A stretch of DNA of 64,000 nucleotides from the NCBI GenBank assembly GCA_025457865.1, contig JALOTP010000002.1, forward strand, positions 61,213 through 125,212, given 5' to 3'. Below the pieces are notes generated by a model that was given only the letters and a program-made list of their open reading frames with translations, did not search any database and was not told the DNA's origin. Position 1 is the stretch's first letter. Each line of letters opens with the position of its first letter. Position numbers and translations under genes: made by a program. Shown piece after piece: positions 28,775 through 39,118 of this stretch. Source of the DNA: Thermoplasmatota archaeon (GTDB taxonomy: Archaea; Thermoplasmatota; Penumbrarchaeia; Penumbrarchaeales; Penumbrarchaeaceae).

Positions 28775-30916
28775 ATGAGCAATTACGTGGATTCAGAGAC
28801 CATCTATCAACAATGGCTGGATTTCTTCGGTTTCCAGGACCTGGCCTCCAAGATAAGGACCATAGCCGACGATCAACCTGGGCAGAGGTCCCTAAGGGTG
28901 AAGTTCAATGATATCTATACCCATGATGGAGACCTGGCAGAGACCCTGATCAGTTTTCCTGAACTTGCTCTCGGGGCAGGTCAGGCTGCTCTACGTTCAT
29001 TCCTTGAGCCTGACCAGGAGAGATCCCTATTTATCAACCTGAGGATAGAAGGCCTCTTCAGCAGTGGAAAAGAGAGGTTACCGATAAGGGACCTCAGGGC
29101 AGAGAACCTGAGCAAATTCCTATCCCTTGATGGGCTCGTAAAGAAGGTCACTGAGGTAAGGCCAAGGCTTGTAAGCGGTGTTTTCCAATGTACCACATGT
29201 CATTTCAAACAGGAAGTGCTCCAGGAGGCATTCCAATTCACTGAACCCTTGGAATGCCCCAAGGATGACGGCGGTTGCGGGAAGAGGTCAGGATCGACCA
29301 ACTTCAAGCTGGTGATCTCCGAATGCCGTTTCATTGACTCACAGAAGATAGAGATACAGGAGGCTCCCGAGGGGCTTCAAGGGAGCGAACAACCTCAGAG
29401 GATATCCATCTATTTCGAGGACGACCTTTGCGGATTCCTTTTTCCTGGTGACCGGGTGACGGTCAATGGCGTTCTCAAGTCCAAGCAGAGGAAAGAGGGT
29501 CAGACAAAAGGGACCCTATTCGATATTTACATGGACGGCAACTGTATAGAATCAAACGACCAGGTCTTCGTAGATATGGACCTGTCCGAAAAGGATATCG
29601 AGGAAGCCGAGACATTGAGCAGGGACCCAGCCATCATGGACAATGTCATCAGGTCCATAGCCCCTTCGATATTCGGTTATGAGAAGATCAAGCAAGCACT
29701 TGCTCTAATGATCTTCGGCGGTGTTCCCAAGGAGTACGGGGACCGGTCCAAGGGTAGGGGGGACATCCATTTATTGCTGGTGGGCGACCCTGGTACCGCA
29801 AAATCACAGATGTTGACCTATATGGCTAGGTTGGCTCCCAAAGGGATATTCACATCCGGAAAATCGGCCTCGGCCGCTGGACTGACAGCTGCGGTGGTGA
29901 AGGATGACTTCGGGGAGGGTCGCTTCACCCTCGAAGCGGGTGTAATGGTCCTAGCGGACAAGGGACTGGCATGCATAGATGAGATGGACAAGATGACAGA
30001 ATCGGACCGTTCCGCCATGCATGAGGCGATGGAACAGCAGACGATCTCTATAGCCAAAGCAGGGATACAGGCCACCCTTAACAGCAGATGTTCGGTCCTT
30101 GGCGCGGCCAATCCAAAGCAAGGTCGTTTCAGAATAGGACAGCCCAAGCATGAGCAGATCAATCTACCACCCCCTCTCAGGTCAAGGTTCGATCTCATCT
30201 TCACCATAACCGATATTCCGAACGCAAGGGCCGACAGGGAGCTTGCTGAGACCATAATCAGGAGGCAGAGATACGCTGAAAGCGTACTTCAAGCTAAGAA
30301 CGATGATAGGAAAATGGAGCAGCTCGAGGAATCAATGGATGGGACAATGGATGATGCTCGACCCGCAATAGACCTGGAGCACCTGAAGAAATACATCGCA
30401 TATTCTAGGAAGACATGTTTCCCTATCCTATCCAAGGAAGCTAGCGTCGAGATCATCGATTTCTATGTCAACCTCAGGGAGAAGAACTCCCAGATGTCCG
30501 GTGGGGAGGAAGGTGGAGTAGTGGCTTTGACCGCTCGTCAGCTCGAAGCATTGGTAAGGCTCGCAGAAGCCTCAGCAAGGATTAGGCTCAGTGCCGAGGT
30601 CACGCTCCAGGATGCCAAGACAGCGACGGAGCTCATGGAATGGTCCTTGAAAGATGTGGCAATGACGGATTCGGGTGTTTACGACATAGATGGGATCATA
30701 GGGTCCGGGTTCAAGAACCAGAAGGACAAGATGTACGAGATCCTTACCATAATCAGAGAGTTCCAGACAAGGGACGGTCGGATTACAAGGACCGAGCTAA
30801 GGCAGAGGGCCGGGGAAAGGAACATAAGCGAGAACGAGCTGGATAATTATTTGAAAAAATTACAGGACGAGGGTGCGGTCTATGAACCCAGGACCGGTGA
30901 GTTCAGCATACTCTGA
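28775..30916 (+). CDS. mcm: MCM replicative DNA helicase
   Basis: Zn-binding CTTC...C..DDGGCG, Walker A VGDPGTAKSQ, CIDEMDKM, PPLRSRFDLIF arginine finger; C-terminal wHTH. Confidence 0.97.
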   Translation: MSNYVDSETIYQQWLDFFGFQDLASKIRTIADDQPGQRSLRVKFNDIYTHDGDLAETLISFPELALGAGQAALRSFLEPDQERSLFINLRIEGLFSSGKERLPIRDLRAENLSKFLSLDGLVKKVTEVRPRLVSGVFQCTTCHFKQEVLQEAFQFTEPLECPKDDGGCGKRSGSTNFKLVISECRFIDSQKIEIQEAPEGLQGSEQPQRISIYFEDDLCGFLFPGDRVTVNGVLKSKQRKEGQTKGTLFDIYMDGNCIESNDQVFVDMDLSEKDIEEAETLSRDPAIMDNVIRSIAPSIFGYEKIKQALALMIFGGVPKEYGDRSKGRGDIHLLLVGDPGTAKSQMLTYMARLAPKGIFTSGKSASAAGLTAAVVKDDFGEGRFTLEAGVMVLADKGLACIDEMDKMTESDRSAMHEAMEQQTISIAKAGIQATLNSRCSVLGAANPKQGRFRIGQPKHEQINLPPPLRSRFDLIFTITDIPNARADRELAETIIRRQRYAESVLQAKNDDRKMEQLEESMDGTMDDARPAIDLEHLKKYIAYSRKTCFPILSKEASVEIIDFYVNLREKNSQMSGGEEGGVVALTARQLEALVRLAEASARIRLSAEVTLQDAKTATELMEWSLKDVAMTDSGVYDIDGIIGSGFKNQKDKMYEILTIIREFQTRDGRITRTELRQRAGERNISENELDNYLKKLQDEGAVYEPRTGEFSIL

Positions 30917-30926
30917 GGGTGGGGAA

Positions 30927-31238
30927 ATGGTAAGTTCAGAACAAGCCATAATAATGAAGCTGCATAGTGTACAGGGCCAGAACATACTGGCCATCTGTGA
31001 TAAGGAGCTCCTCGGTAGGACCTTCGAGTGGGGAGACGTTGGATTTCTGGTCTCCAGAGGTTTCTACGGGGGTGAGGAGGTCCCAACGGATTTGATGATA
31101 AGGACAGCCCTGCAGTGCACGAGCATAAATGCCATAGGTAGTGCATGCATCCACGCATTGGTAGAAGCGGGTATCGTTGATAGGGAAGCTATTGTATATA
31201 TAAACGATGTTCCACATTGTCAGGTATATTGTATATGA
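30927..31238 (+). CDS. DUF424-family small archaeal protein
   Basis: 'AICDKELLGRTFEWGDVGFLVSRGFYGGEEV...NAIGSACIHALVEAGIV' pattern. Confidence 0.75.
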   Translation: MVSSEQAIIMKLHSVQGQNILAICDKELLGRTFEWGDVGFLVSRGFYGGEEVPTDLMIRTALQCTSINAIGSACIHALVEAGIVDREAIVYINDVPHCQVYCI

Positions 31239-32263
31239 GCCAAGAAGACGAAATCCCTAGAAAAACCAATGGCCAAACAACGGGGGTCCCACAGGGAAGA
31301 AGACCAAGGTCCCTCTGGAGAGAGAAGGATTCATTGAAGGGGTCCATTGTTGATTCCATGGTCGTCATACTTGAAGGTCCAGGGTGCTCCCATGCATTAT
31401 CTGGCGGATGCACCATGTGCGGTTATAATTCAGGTCCGAGACCATCACCAGATGAGGTCTGTCTTTCTGAACAGGTAATTTGGGTCCTAAACGAGCTCAG
31501 ATCTGAACCTTACCTCAAGGTCTTTACATCGGGATCGTTCCTCGATGGGAACGAGATACCTATGAGATCGGCGATGGAGCTCCTTAAGGGTGTTAACTCT
31601 CAGTCACCTGGGACAAAGGTTCTCATCGAATCAAGACCAGAGTTCATAACGGACAGAAGTCTTATGATGGTCAAGAACGCACACGATGATGTCGAGATAG
31701 CGATAGGATTGGAAACGAGCTCTGATAAGGTTCGGGGTTCATTGATACAGAAGGGTTTCTCTTGGAAGGATTATGTAAGGGCAGGAAACCTTGTTATTGA
31801 GAACGGTTTTGAGCTGAAGACCTATCTTCTCTTGAAACCCCCTTTCCTTGGTGAGTACCAAGCATATCATGATGTAATGAACTCGATATCGGATGTTTCA
31901 AGGACCTTTCCAGGGTCCCGAATATCGGTCAATCCCATCAACATCCAATCAGGTACTTCACTGGAGGGGCTCTATCATCAAGGTTTGTACAGACCCCCTT
32001 GGTTGAGGACCGTGGTGAAGGTCCTGGCCGAAGCTAAGGGTATGGTCCCTCAAGGAACCCACTTGATGTCTTGTCCGACCGCAGGGGGAAGGAAGCGAGG
32101 GGCCCATAATTGCGGCGAATGCGATGGCGCATTCCTCTCGCTCATAGAACGTTTCTCCCTTGATAACACATCACCATTGGTCCTGCCACCCATAGAGTGC
32201 TGCAGAGAGGATTGGCTGCATGAGATGGGAACTAGCATGATATTTCCGTTGAAGGATGGATAG
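31235..32263 (+). CDS. raSEA: Archaeosine biosynthesis radical SAM protein RaSEA
   Basis: GPGCSHALSGGCTMCGYNSG, KVFTSGSFLDGNEIP, ESRPEFI, CGECDGAF. ATGA overlap with DUF424 gene. Confidence 0.85.
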   Translation: MSQEDEIPRKTNGQTTGVPQGRRPRSLWREKDSLKGSIVDSMVVILEGPGCSHALSGGCTMCGYNSGPRPSPDEVCLSEQVIWVLNELRSEPYLKVFTSGSFLDGNEIPMRSAMELLKGVNSQSPGTKVLIESRPEFITDRSLMMVKNAHDDVEIAIGLETSSDKVRGSLIQKGFSWKDYVRAGNLVIENGFELKTYLLLKPPFLGEYQAYHDVMNSISDVSRTFPGSRISVNPINIQSGTSLEGLYHQGLYRPPWLRTVVKVLAEAKGMVPQGTHLMSCPTAGGRKRGAHNCGECDGAFLSLIERFSLDNTSPLVLPPIECCREDWLHEMGTSMIFPLKDG

Positions 32264-32389
32264 GACTATGACCTTTGTGACTCAATTTACATCATTGAAT
32301 CCCTTCCATGACTTCGAACACCCGAGAATATCTAGAAAAGAATTATTAACATATTATGATGTTCATTCGTTGAAAACGATGGTGGTCTG

Positions 32390-33460
32390 ATGGGTAGCGA
32401 AGATGATTTGGAGTTCGAGCTAGATGATGAAGAACAACAGGAAAGGTCAAGGAAAGGCTCCTCGAGATCAAAGGACTCTCCAGAAAAAAACGGCTCGAAG
32501 AAGAAACACACCAATGAACCTCAAGTAACCAAAGAAGCTAAGAAGGGCCAGACCAAGAAAAAAGACCTTGAGAAGAAAGCCCCTAAAGAGGTCGAAAAAA
32601 CGACCAAGAAAGCTAAGAAGATGCCTCTGGCGGATGGTATAAAAAGGAGACTGGCGCATAACAAACGGGAGATAGAGCGGCTTCGGAAGGAGATCATGGA
32701 GGTAAAGGACGATAAAGAGGCCTTAGAGAGCGAGCTCGAATCTTTGGAAAGTGATTTTGAGAAGATCAAAAATAAGAAGGAGAGCCTCGAAGAGGATATC
32801 AACCACAAGGCTGCGGTCGCAAATGCCCTTGAGAAGAAACAGAACCGAACCCAGAAGGATTTCGAAAACTTCAAGAAGAGGACGGATATCGAGATCGAAC
32901 GAAAGGCAAAGATGAGCCAGAAAAAGCTCCTTTTGGGGGTCATAGAATCCCTTGATAATATGGATAGGGCCCTAGCTGAAGCAGAGAAAGGTACAATGAG
33001 CAATGAGGCAAGGGCGTTCCTAACCGGTCTAGGGTCGGTGAAAAAGTCCATGCTAAAGACCCTATCGGACCAAGGAGTGGAACCAATAGACCCTCTTAAC
33101 ATGCAGTTCGATCCCCACCTCCATGATGCGGTAGATACTCGGATGGACAGCACTGTGAACGAAAATACGGTCATAATCGTAGATTCCAAAGGTTATATAA
33201 TGGGCGAAATGGTCCTGAGGCCGGCAAAGGTGAAGGTTTCGATAGGTGGAAAACCCTGGCCTAAGGTGGAAAAGAGGACAGAGGAGGATGAAGACCCATC
33301 AATAATCAAGGATGACCATCCTGTGACCACCAAGGAAAGGAAGCCTTCCAAAAAGCAGAGAAAAGAAGAGCCCGAAGAGCTAGATGAAGTGGACGAAGAT
33401 GAGCTTGACGAACTGATGGAAGAGATCGATGACCTTACCAGGAAGAAGAAGGATGATTAG
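32390..33460 (+). CDS. grpE: GrpE nucleotide exchange factor with long charged N- and C-terminal extensions
   Basis: Core 'DFENFKKRTDIEIERKAKMSQKKLLLGVIESLDNMDRALAEAEKG...DPHLHDAV...GYIMGEMVLRPAKVKVS'. Confidence 0.9.
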   Translation: MGSEDDLEFELDDEEQQERSRKGSSRSKDSPEKNGSKKKHTNEPQVTKEAKKGQTKKKDLEKKAPKEVEKTTKKAKKMPLADGIKRRLAHNKREIERLRKEIMEVKDDKEALESELESLESDFEKIKNKKESLEEDINHKAAVANALEKKQNRTQKDFENFKKRTDIEIERKAKMSQKKLLLGVIESLDNMDRALAEAEKGTMSNEARAFLTGLGSVKKSMLKTLSDQGVEPIDPLNMQFDPHLHDAVDTRMDSTVNENTVIIVDSKGYIMGEMVLRPAKVKVSIGGKPWPKVEKRTEEDEDPSIIKDDHPVTTKERKPSKKQRKEEPEELDEVDEDELDELMEEIDDLTRKKKDD

Positions 33461-33507
33461 TGTCGTAGGTATAATGAATGATTATTACCAACTGACCGAT
33501 GGTCAAT

Positions 33508-33603
33508 CGATTAAAACAATCGGGAATAATATGGAAAATTATTTATATTAACGGAGGCTTGGAACAAAAACGACGAATCGGTGTCCTTCCCTTACCGAAG
33601 GAC
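33508..33603 (+). promoter_or_regulatory. dnaK promoter/leader with TATA-like box and inverted repeats
   Basis: cgatt-aaaac-aatcg (33508-33522), TATA-like tttatatta (33542-33550), gtccttc-ccttacc-gaaggac (33583-33603). Confidence 0.5.
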
Positions 33604-33653
33604 GCTTTTAAGATGTAAAACTGATGTTGAGAGATGTCGTAAGGAGGACCTGT

Positions 33654-35810
33654 ATGTCAAAAGTCATAGGTATAGACCTGGGAACTACCTATTCAGCAAT
33701 GGCCGTCCTAGAGGGCGGAGAGCCTGTTGTAATACCGACCGCCGAGGGAACAAGGACAATGCCCTCTGTTGTGGCATTCACGGATGACGGTGAGATACTT
33801 GTTGGCCAGGTGGCTAAGCGTCAAGCGGTCACGAACCCTGAAAGGACCATATCCTCGATCAAGAGGAAGATGGGTACCAAATACAAGGTCAAGGTGGACG
33901 ATAAGGTCTATACTCCTCAGGAGATCTCCGCAATGATCCTTCGTAAACTGAAGAAGGATGCGGAGGAATACCTTGGAGAGGAGATAACCAAGGCGGTCAT
34001 AACCGTTCCAGCCTATTTTGAGGACCCTCAGAGGCAGGCTACCCGTGATGCGGGCAGGATAGCGAACCTCGAGGTTCTAAGGATAATAAACGAACCTACC
34101 GCTGCTGCCCTAGCCTATGGATTGGATAAACAGGACCAGGAGCAGACGATCCTTGTCTTCGACCTTGGCGGTGGGACATTCGATGTCTCTATCCTTGAGA
34201 TAGGGGAAGGCGTCTTCGAGGTCAAGGCGACCTCCGGTAACAATCTGCTAGGAGGAGATGATTTCGATGCCAGGATCATGGACTGGATAATTGAGAAGTT
34301 CCAATCGGAGCAGGGCATCAATATCCGTGAGGACAGGAACGCCATGCAGAGGCTCAAGGATGCAGCTGAAAAGGCGAAGATCGAACTATCCAGCAGGCTC
34401 GATACAAATATCAACCTGCCTTACATTTCGGCAGATGAGGATGGCCCCAAGCATATCGATTACACCCTCACCAGGGCCAAGTACGAGGCATTGGTGGAGG
34501 ACCTGATTGATGCGACCAAGGGACCGACCAAGAGAGCTTTGAAAGATGCAAATTTCACTCCAAAGGACATAGAACAGATCCTGATGGTCGGAGGAATGAC
34601 CAGGACCCCGGCCGTCCAGACGTTCATAAGGGAATTCTTCGGCAAGGCCCCCAATAAGGGGATAAACCCCGATGAATGTGTTGCGGTCGGTGCTGCCATC
34701 CAGGGTGGTGTTCTTACCGGTGAGGTAAAGGATGTCCTTCTCCTCGATGTTACACCGCTCTCCCTTGGTGTGGAGACCGTAGGAGGCATCACCAGCAAGC
34801 TCATCCCGAGGAACACGACCATTCCATGTAGGAAGAACCAGATATTCTCTACCGCCCAGGATAACCAGACCTCCGTCGAGATCCATGTTGTCCAGGGAGA
34901 GAGGGAGATGTCACAGGACAATAAATCACTTGGAAAGTTCCATCTGATAGGTATCCCGCCTGCACCGAGAGGCATCCCGCAGATAGAGGTCACCTTCGAT
35001 ATAGACGCGAACGGTATAGTGAACGTCTCTGCAAAGGACCTTGCCACCAGTAAAGAGCAGAAGATAACCATCCAGCCGTCATCTGGGGTTACCGAGGACG
35101 AGGTCTCGAAGATGATCGATGATGCGACCAAGTACGAGAAGATAGACAAGAAGAAGAAGAAACTGGCCGAGCTAAGGAACCAGGCGGATGCACTCATCTA
35201 TTCCACCGAGAAGGCGATGGTGGAACTGGAGGAGAAGCTCGACAAGAAGAAGATGAAGGATACCAAGGAATCGATAAAGGTCATCAAGGGCAAGATGGAG
35301 GTCAAAGAGGTCAAGGAGCTAAAGGAGGCCATCGATGACCTCACCGAGAAGTCGCAGAACCTCTTTGCCGATGCTTACAAGGGCATTGGGGGTAATGCGG
35401 ACGAGGAAGGTTATCAGCCCATAACGATAAAATGCCCCAAGTGCAAGAAACCCATTAAGATAACATCACCGAAGAGACCCCTCAAGATTACCTGCCCCCA
35501 CTGTGGGGCCAAGGGTACGATAAAGGGCTCACCTCCGAAGAAGAAGGAAGAGGGAACCACTGAGGAGAAGGAAGAGGAACCAAAGAAGAAGGAGACGGAT
35601 AAACCAAAGAAAAAGGTCGTTTCGAAGGCCGACAAGGAAGAGGACGAAGAGAAGGAGGAGAAAGAGGCCCCAAAGAAGAAGGGGAAGGCCTACGAACCAG
35701 AGGAGATAGAGTGTCCTAAATGCAATAAGACACTGACCATAGAATCTCCGGAGAGACCCATTTCCATAAAATGCTCCAAATGCGGGGCCAAGCTCAAGAT
35801 CGAAGAATGA
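33654..35810 (+). CDS. dnaK: DnaK (Hsp70) with C-terminal extension carrying two four-cysteine modules
   Basis: [39 protein letters not shown]-terminus [27 protein letters not shown] and [27 protein letters not shown] separated by a K/E-rich linker. Confidence 0.95.
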   Translation: MSKVIGIDLGTTYSAMAVLEGGEPVVIPTAEGTRTMPSVVAFTDDGEILVGQVAKRQAVTNPERTISSIKRKMGTKYKVKVDDKVYTPQEISAMILRKLKKDAEEYLGEEITKAVITVPAYFEDPQRQATRDAGRIANLEVLRIINEPTAAALAYGLDKQDQEQTILVFDLGGGTFDVSILEIGEGVFEVKATSGNNLLGGDDFDARIMDWIIEKFQSEQGINIREDRNAMQRLKDAAEKAKIELSSRLDTNINLPYISADEDGPKHIDYTLTRAKYEALVEDLIDATKGPTKRALKDANFTPKDIEQILMVGGMTRTPAVQTFIREFFGKAPNKGINPDECVAVGAAIQGGVLTGEVKDVLLLDVTPLSLGVETVGGITSKLIPRNTTIPCRKNQIFSTAQDNQTSVEIHVVQGEREMSQDNKSLGKFHLIGIPPAPRGIPQIEVTFDIDANGIVNVSAKDLATSKEQKITIQPSSGVTEDEVSKMIDDATKYEKIDKKKKKLAELRNQADALIYSTEKAMVELEEKLDKKKMKDTKESIKVIKGKMEVKEVKELKEAIDDLTEKSQNLFADAYKGIGGNADEEGYQPITIKCPKCKKPIKITSPKRPLKITCPHCGAKGTIKGSPPKKKEEGTTEEKEEEPKKKETDKPKKKVVSKADKEEDEEKEEKEAPKKKGKAYEPEEIECPKCNKTLTIESPERPISIKCSKCGAKLKIEE

Positions 35811-35935
35811 TCCCAGTGGTCAGCAGATGACCCGCTTATTGACCGTGGATGAGGAATCCAGGGTACGATGTGCAGGATAGTCTAAAATAGGAAGAAGTGA
35901 TACTTGTCTGGAATTCTCAGCAAAGGTGATACTGT

Positions 35936-36994
35936 TTGACCTCGGACCATTACGAGATCCTCGGAATCGAAGAGGATGCTACCCAGGAAGAGGTCAAGAG
36001 CGCTTATAGAAGACTTGCAAAGTCCTTACATCCGGATATGAACAAGGATGATTCGACAGGGACCTCTGATAAGTTCAAGAACGTAAAGGAAGCTTATGAG
36101 GTCCTATCGAATCCTTTGAAGAGGGAGAAGTACGACCTGGAACGGATGAGGTCCAGGAGGGGCCAGACAGGACCACCACCCCCGACATACTCACCTCAGC
36201 AAAGGAACACCTTCCTCTATTCGGGACCTCCAATAGCTTCACAGAGGGGCGCGGACATCAAGCTCTCCATAGCCATATCGTTCCAGGAATCCTTTCTCGG
36301 AATGAGGCGAGGGGTCGATATCGGGATGCCGGTATCATGCGACCACTGCGGTGGTTCTGGTGCAGCTCCAAATACGCCTGTGTCCGGCTGTCCTACCTGC
36401 AAAGGCTCAGGAGCACTCTTGGCCCCGGTCCAGACACCTCAGGGGTATGTGAACCAACGGGTCCTATGCAGCACCTGCAACGGCAGGGGCATACTCATGC
36501 AGCAGTTCTGTCCCAAATGCTCTGGTGTAGGTCTGATAAACGGGGTCGAGAACGTTGCTGTATCACTTCCGCCCGGTGTTGAGGATGGGGCTATCATCAA
36601 ATTGAACGGCAAGGGTGGTCATGGCCTCGGTAACGGTCCGAGGGGGGACCTGTTGGTAACGGTCGTCGTAAAGGAAGAGCAGAACATGAAGAGGGTCGAC
36701 AATGACCTCTATATTGAAGAATCCATATCACTACCAAAGGCCGTTTTCGGTGGCAAGCACAGGGTGAACACCATAGAGGGGAGAAGGACGCTGAGGATAC
36801 CGCCCATGACAAAGAGCAGGACCGAGTTCCTCATAGAGGGAGAGGGTTTCCCGGACCCTGTATCGGGGGAGCACGGCGACCTCTATGTCGTTGTATATAT
36901 AGACCCGCCCGAGCAGCTTAGCGATAATGCCAGGACCCTTTTGAAGAAACTTGCGGTGGAGATAGGGGAAGACCTGGAACAGCTGGGAGTATGA
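35936..36994 (+). CDS. dnaJ: DnaJ co-chaperone (J domain, four CxxCxGxG motifs)
   Basis: J domain with HPD, CDHCGGSG, CPTCKGSG, CSTCNGRG, CPKCSGVG. TTG start with upstream GGTGAT. Confidence 0.93.
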   Translation: MTSDHYEILGIEEDATQEEVKSAYRRLAKSLHPDMNKDDSTGTSDKFKNVKEAYEVLSNPLKREKYDLERMRSRRGQTGPPPPTYSPQQRNTFLYSGPPIASQRGADIKLSIAISFQESFLGMRRGVDIGMPVSCDHCGGSGAAPNTPVSGCPTCKGSGALLAPVQTPQGYVNQRVLCSTCNGRGILMQQFCPKCSGVGLINGVENVAVSLPPGVEDGAIIKLNGKGGHGLGNGPRGDLLVTVVVKEEQNMKRVDNDLYIEESISLPKAVFGGKHRVNTIEGRRTLRIPPMTKSRTEFLIEGEGFPDPVSGEHGDLYVVVYIDPPEQLSDNARTLLKKLAVEIGEDLEQLGV

Positions 36995-37063
36995 TCACTT
37001 TCCTAAATGCTGGTCAGGATGACCGAGGGATGACATATAGGCTTTATGGAGGGCATTCCCGCT

Positions 37064-37819
37064 ATGATAACATTGGTGGGCATCGGCCATGTCTTCTCGA
37101 TCAGGGATGCAGTCAGGCATATCATTTTCTCCAGAAGGCCTAATGCGGTATGTCTGGAGCTCGACAAGCTCAGGTTCGAGATACTTGAGAGAGGGGACCT
37201 TGGCAAGGAAGATGGTCAGTTGCTTTCCAAGATACTGCACGGTATCTACGAGAAAGCAGCTAGCGCCCAGGGGGCAACGGTCGGGGAGGAGATGCTCGGG
37301 GCGGCAGATGCTGCAAGGGACCTTGGTGTCCCATATTTCCTCATAGATGTCGAAGCCACTCCGATGGTGAACGGGCTCCTCAAAGACATGAACTTTGTCC
37401 AGAAGGCGAAGCTCCTGGGTTCGGTCCTGGGGGCCTATGTTGTCCCCAAGAAGCTCTTGGAGAAGGAGATCAGGAAGATCGAGGAGGACCCGACCGAGGC
37501 AATGGAGCAGTTCGAGAGGGTCTTTCCTGAGCTAAAGAGGCGGCTCGTCGATTATAGGGACCATTACATGGCCGACAGGATCGTCCAGATATCGATTATG
37601 TACCCACATACCCTTGCTGTGGTGGGCGAAGGTCACATCAAGGGGATAAGGGGATTGCTCGAAGGTCAAGACCTTGAGGTCATCCATCTGAAAGATGTAA
37701 CCTCCATTGCACGTAGGATCGAGAACGGTGAGCTACCCTTCCCCAGACTCTCCGACCCTACAGGTAACTGCAATTGGGCCATGTCCTTTGAAATAGACCA
37801 ATGTTCACATAAAGAGTAG
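37064..37819 (+). CDS. TraB/PrgY family protein (short form)
   Basis: TLVGIGHVFS...VCLELD...LAVVGEGHIKGI motifs. GGAGGG SD upstream of ATG 37064. No C-terminal TM helices. Confidence 0.75.
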   Translation: MITLVGIGHVFSIRDAVRHIIFSRRPNAVCLELDKLRFEILERGDLGKEDGQLLSKILHGIYEKAASAQGATVGEEMLGAADAARDLGVPYFLIDVEATPMVNGLLKDMNFVQKAKLLGSVLGAYVVPKKLLEKEIRKIEEDPTEAMEQFERVFPELKRRLVDYRDHYMADRIVQISIMYPHTLAVVGEGHIKGIRGLLEGQDLEVIHLKDVTSIARRIENGELPFPRLSDPTGNCNWAMSFEIDQCSHKE

Positions 37820-37863
37820 TACCATGGCAATGTTTAAGTCATCATTTCATCTACTCTTGGATC

Positions 37864-39105
37864 ATGATGGCTCCTGGGTGGAAGCGATCCACAGCTTCCC
37901 TTCTATTCATTTTTCTGTTCATTTCATCGACCATTTTCGGAGCAGTCCTTTTTAAAAGGACCTACGAGGTCCTCTCTTTCAACGGACGAACGGCCATTAC
38001 CGGACTGGTCGAAAGTTCGGAAGGAAGACCGATGGAGGGTGTTGAGGTCTCCTGTGAGGGTTCCATCAATAGAACCACCGTTGAAGGAAAATTCTTCCTT
38101 GAGGGCGTACCTGAAGGAGAGGTTAAGGTCACACTCTTCAAACCTGGACACCTTCTTCTAGAGCTCAGATGGGTAGCTTACCCATTGGATGAACTGGATG
38201 GACCGATCGAAAGGTCTGTGAACAACATCTCAAGGGACATCGAATTGGTACTTTACAGAGAGATCGGGACCGAACTGCCGTTCGGACCATATTCGAACGG
38301 CACATTGAACCTGGTCATAAGGAAAGCTACGGAAACAGGTCCTTTGCCGGATTCAATCCAGGTTTCCAATGGCACGGAGTACCTCACTCATTTGCTGGTA
38401 ACAGGTAGGAACGAAATACCGGTCATGGGTAACGGAACGTTCATGATAAGACCCAACACAACAGGTCCAGTTCTAAGTTCGTTCCACCCTGTTGGGGATG
38501 ATGTCGATGTCACTGAATCGATCCTGAGGCTCATCACTGGAACGGCCACAGAATGGCCTTATAACGGTTACATATGTCTGAACCTGTCTTTTAAGGCCGG
38601 TCCCACTACCGTTTTGATCGAGATATTCGCTCATGATGGAACGGTCATCATGGAGGCCGCCTCCTTCCTTGATATGGATAAGGTACAGACCAAATTTGAG
38701 ATGGAGCTTCCTTCTGGGATCTATAGTGTTCGGGTCTCCGGAAAGGACGTCCTTGATAAGAATTTCGAAGACCTCCCTGTGACCGAGGGCGGTAGGACCT
38801 TCATGAACATCTCCCTGGTTCCCGGAGGTAAGGATGTGGTCCATGAAGGACTGGACGTCGAGGGTAATTACTATATGGCAGCTTTGAACATCGTTCTTGG
38901 TTCGCTTTTCCTCCTAGGAACTGCATTGGCCTTAAAGGAAGGGAGCTGGTTCATTATGGTCCCAATAGCGTTCTTGGGGTTCATTTCCAATGGAATCGTC
39001 CCATCGCTGGTCGATCTGAACCATATTGCATCATTACTTTTATTGTTCGTACTGATGCTCATCTTCAAGCATGAGAGGACCAGGCGCAGGTCCCGGAGGT
39101 CATGA
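37864..39105 (+). CDS. Membrane protein with carboxypeptidase-regulatory-like (CarboxypepD_reg) domain
   Basis: 'TAITGLVESSEGRPMEGVEVSCEGSINRTTVEGKFFLEGVPEGEVKVTLFKPGH' and several TM segments. Confidence 0.7.
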   Translation: MMAPGWKRSTASLLFIFLFISSTIFGAVLFKRTYEVLSFNGRTAITGLVESSEGRPMEGVEVSCEGSINRTTVEGKFFLEGVPEGEVKVTLFKPGHLLLELRWVAYPLDELDGPIERSVNNISRDIELVLYREIGTELPFGPYSNGTLNLVIRKATETGPLPDSIQVSNGTEYLTHLLVTGRNEIPVMGNGTFMIRPNTTGPVLSSFHPVGDDVDVTESILRLITGTATEWPYNGYICLNLSFKAGPTTVLIEIFAHDGTVIMEAASFLDMDKVQTKFEMELPSGIYSVRVSGKDVLDKNFEDLPVTEGGRTFMNISLVPGGKDVVHEGLDVEGNYYMAALNIVLGSLFLLGTALALKEGSWFIMVPIAFLGFISNGIVPSLVDLNHIASLLLLFVLMLIFKHERTRRRSRRS

Positions 39106-39118
39106 GGCCCAAAGGGAC

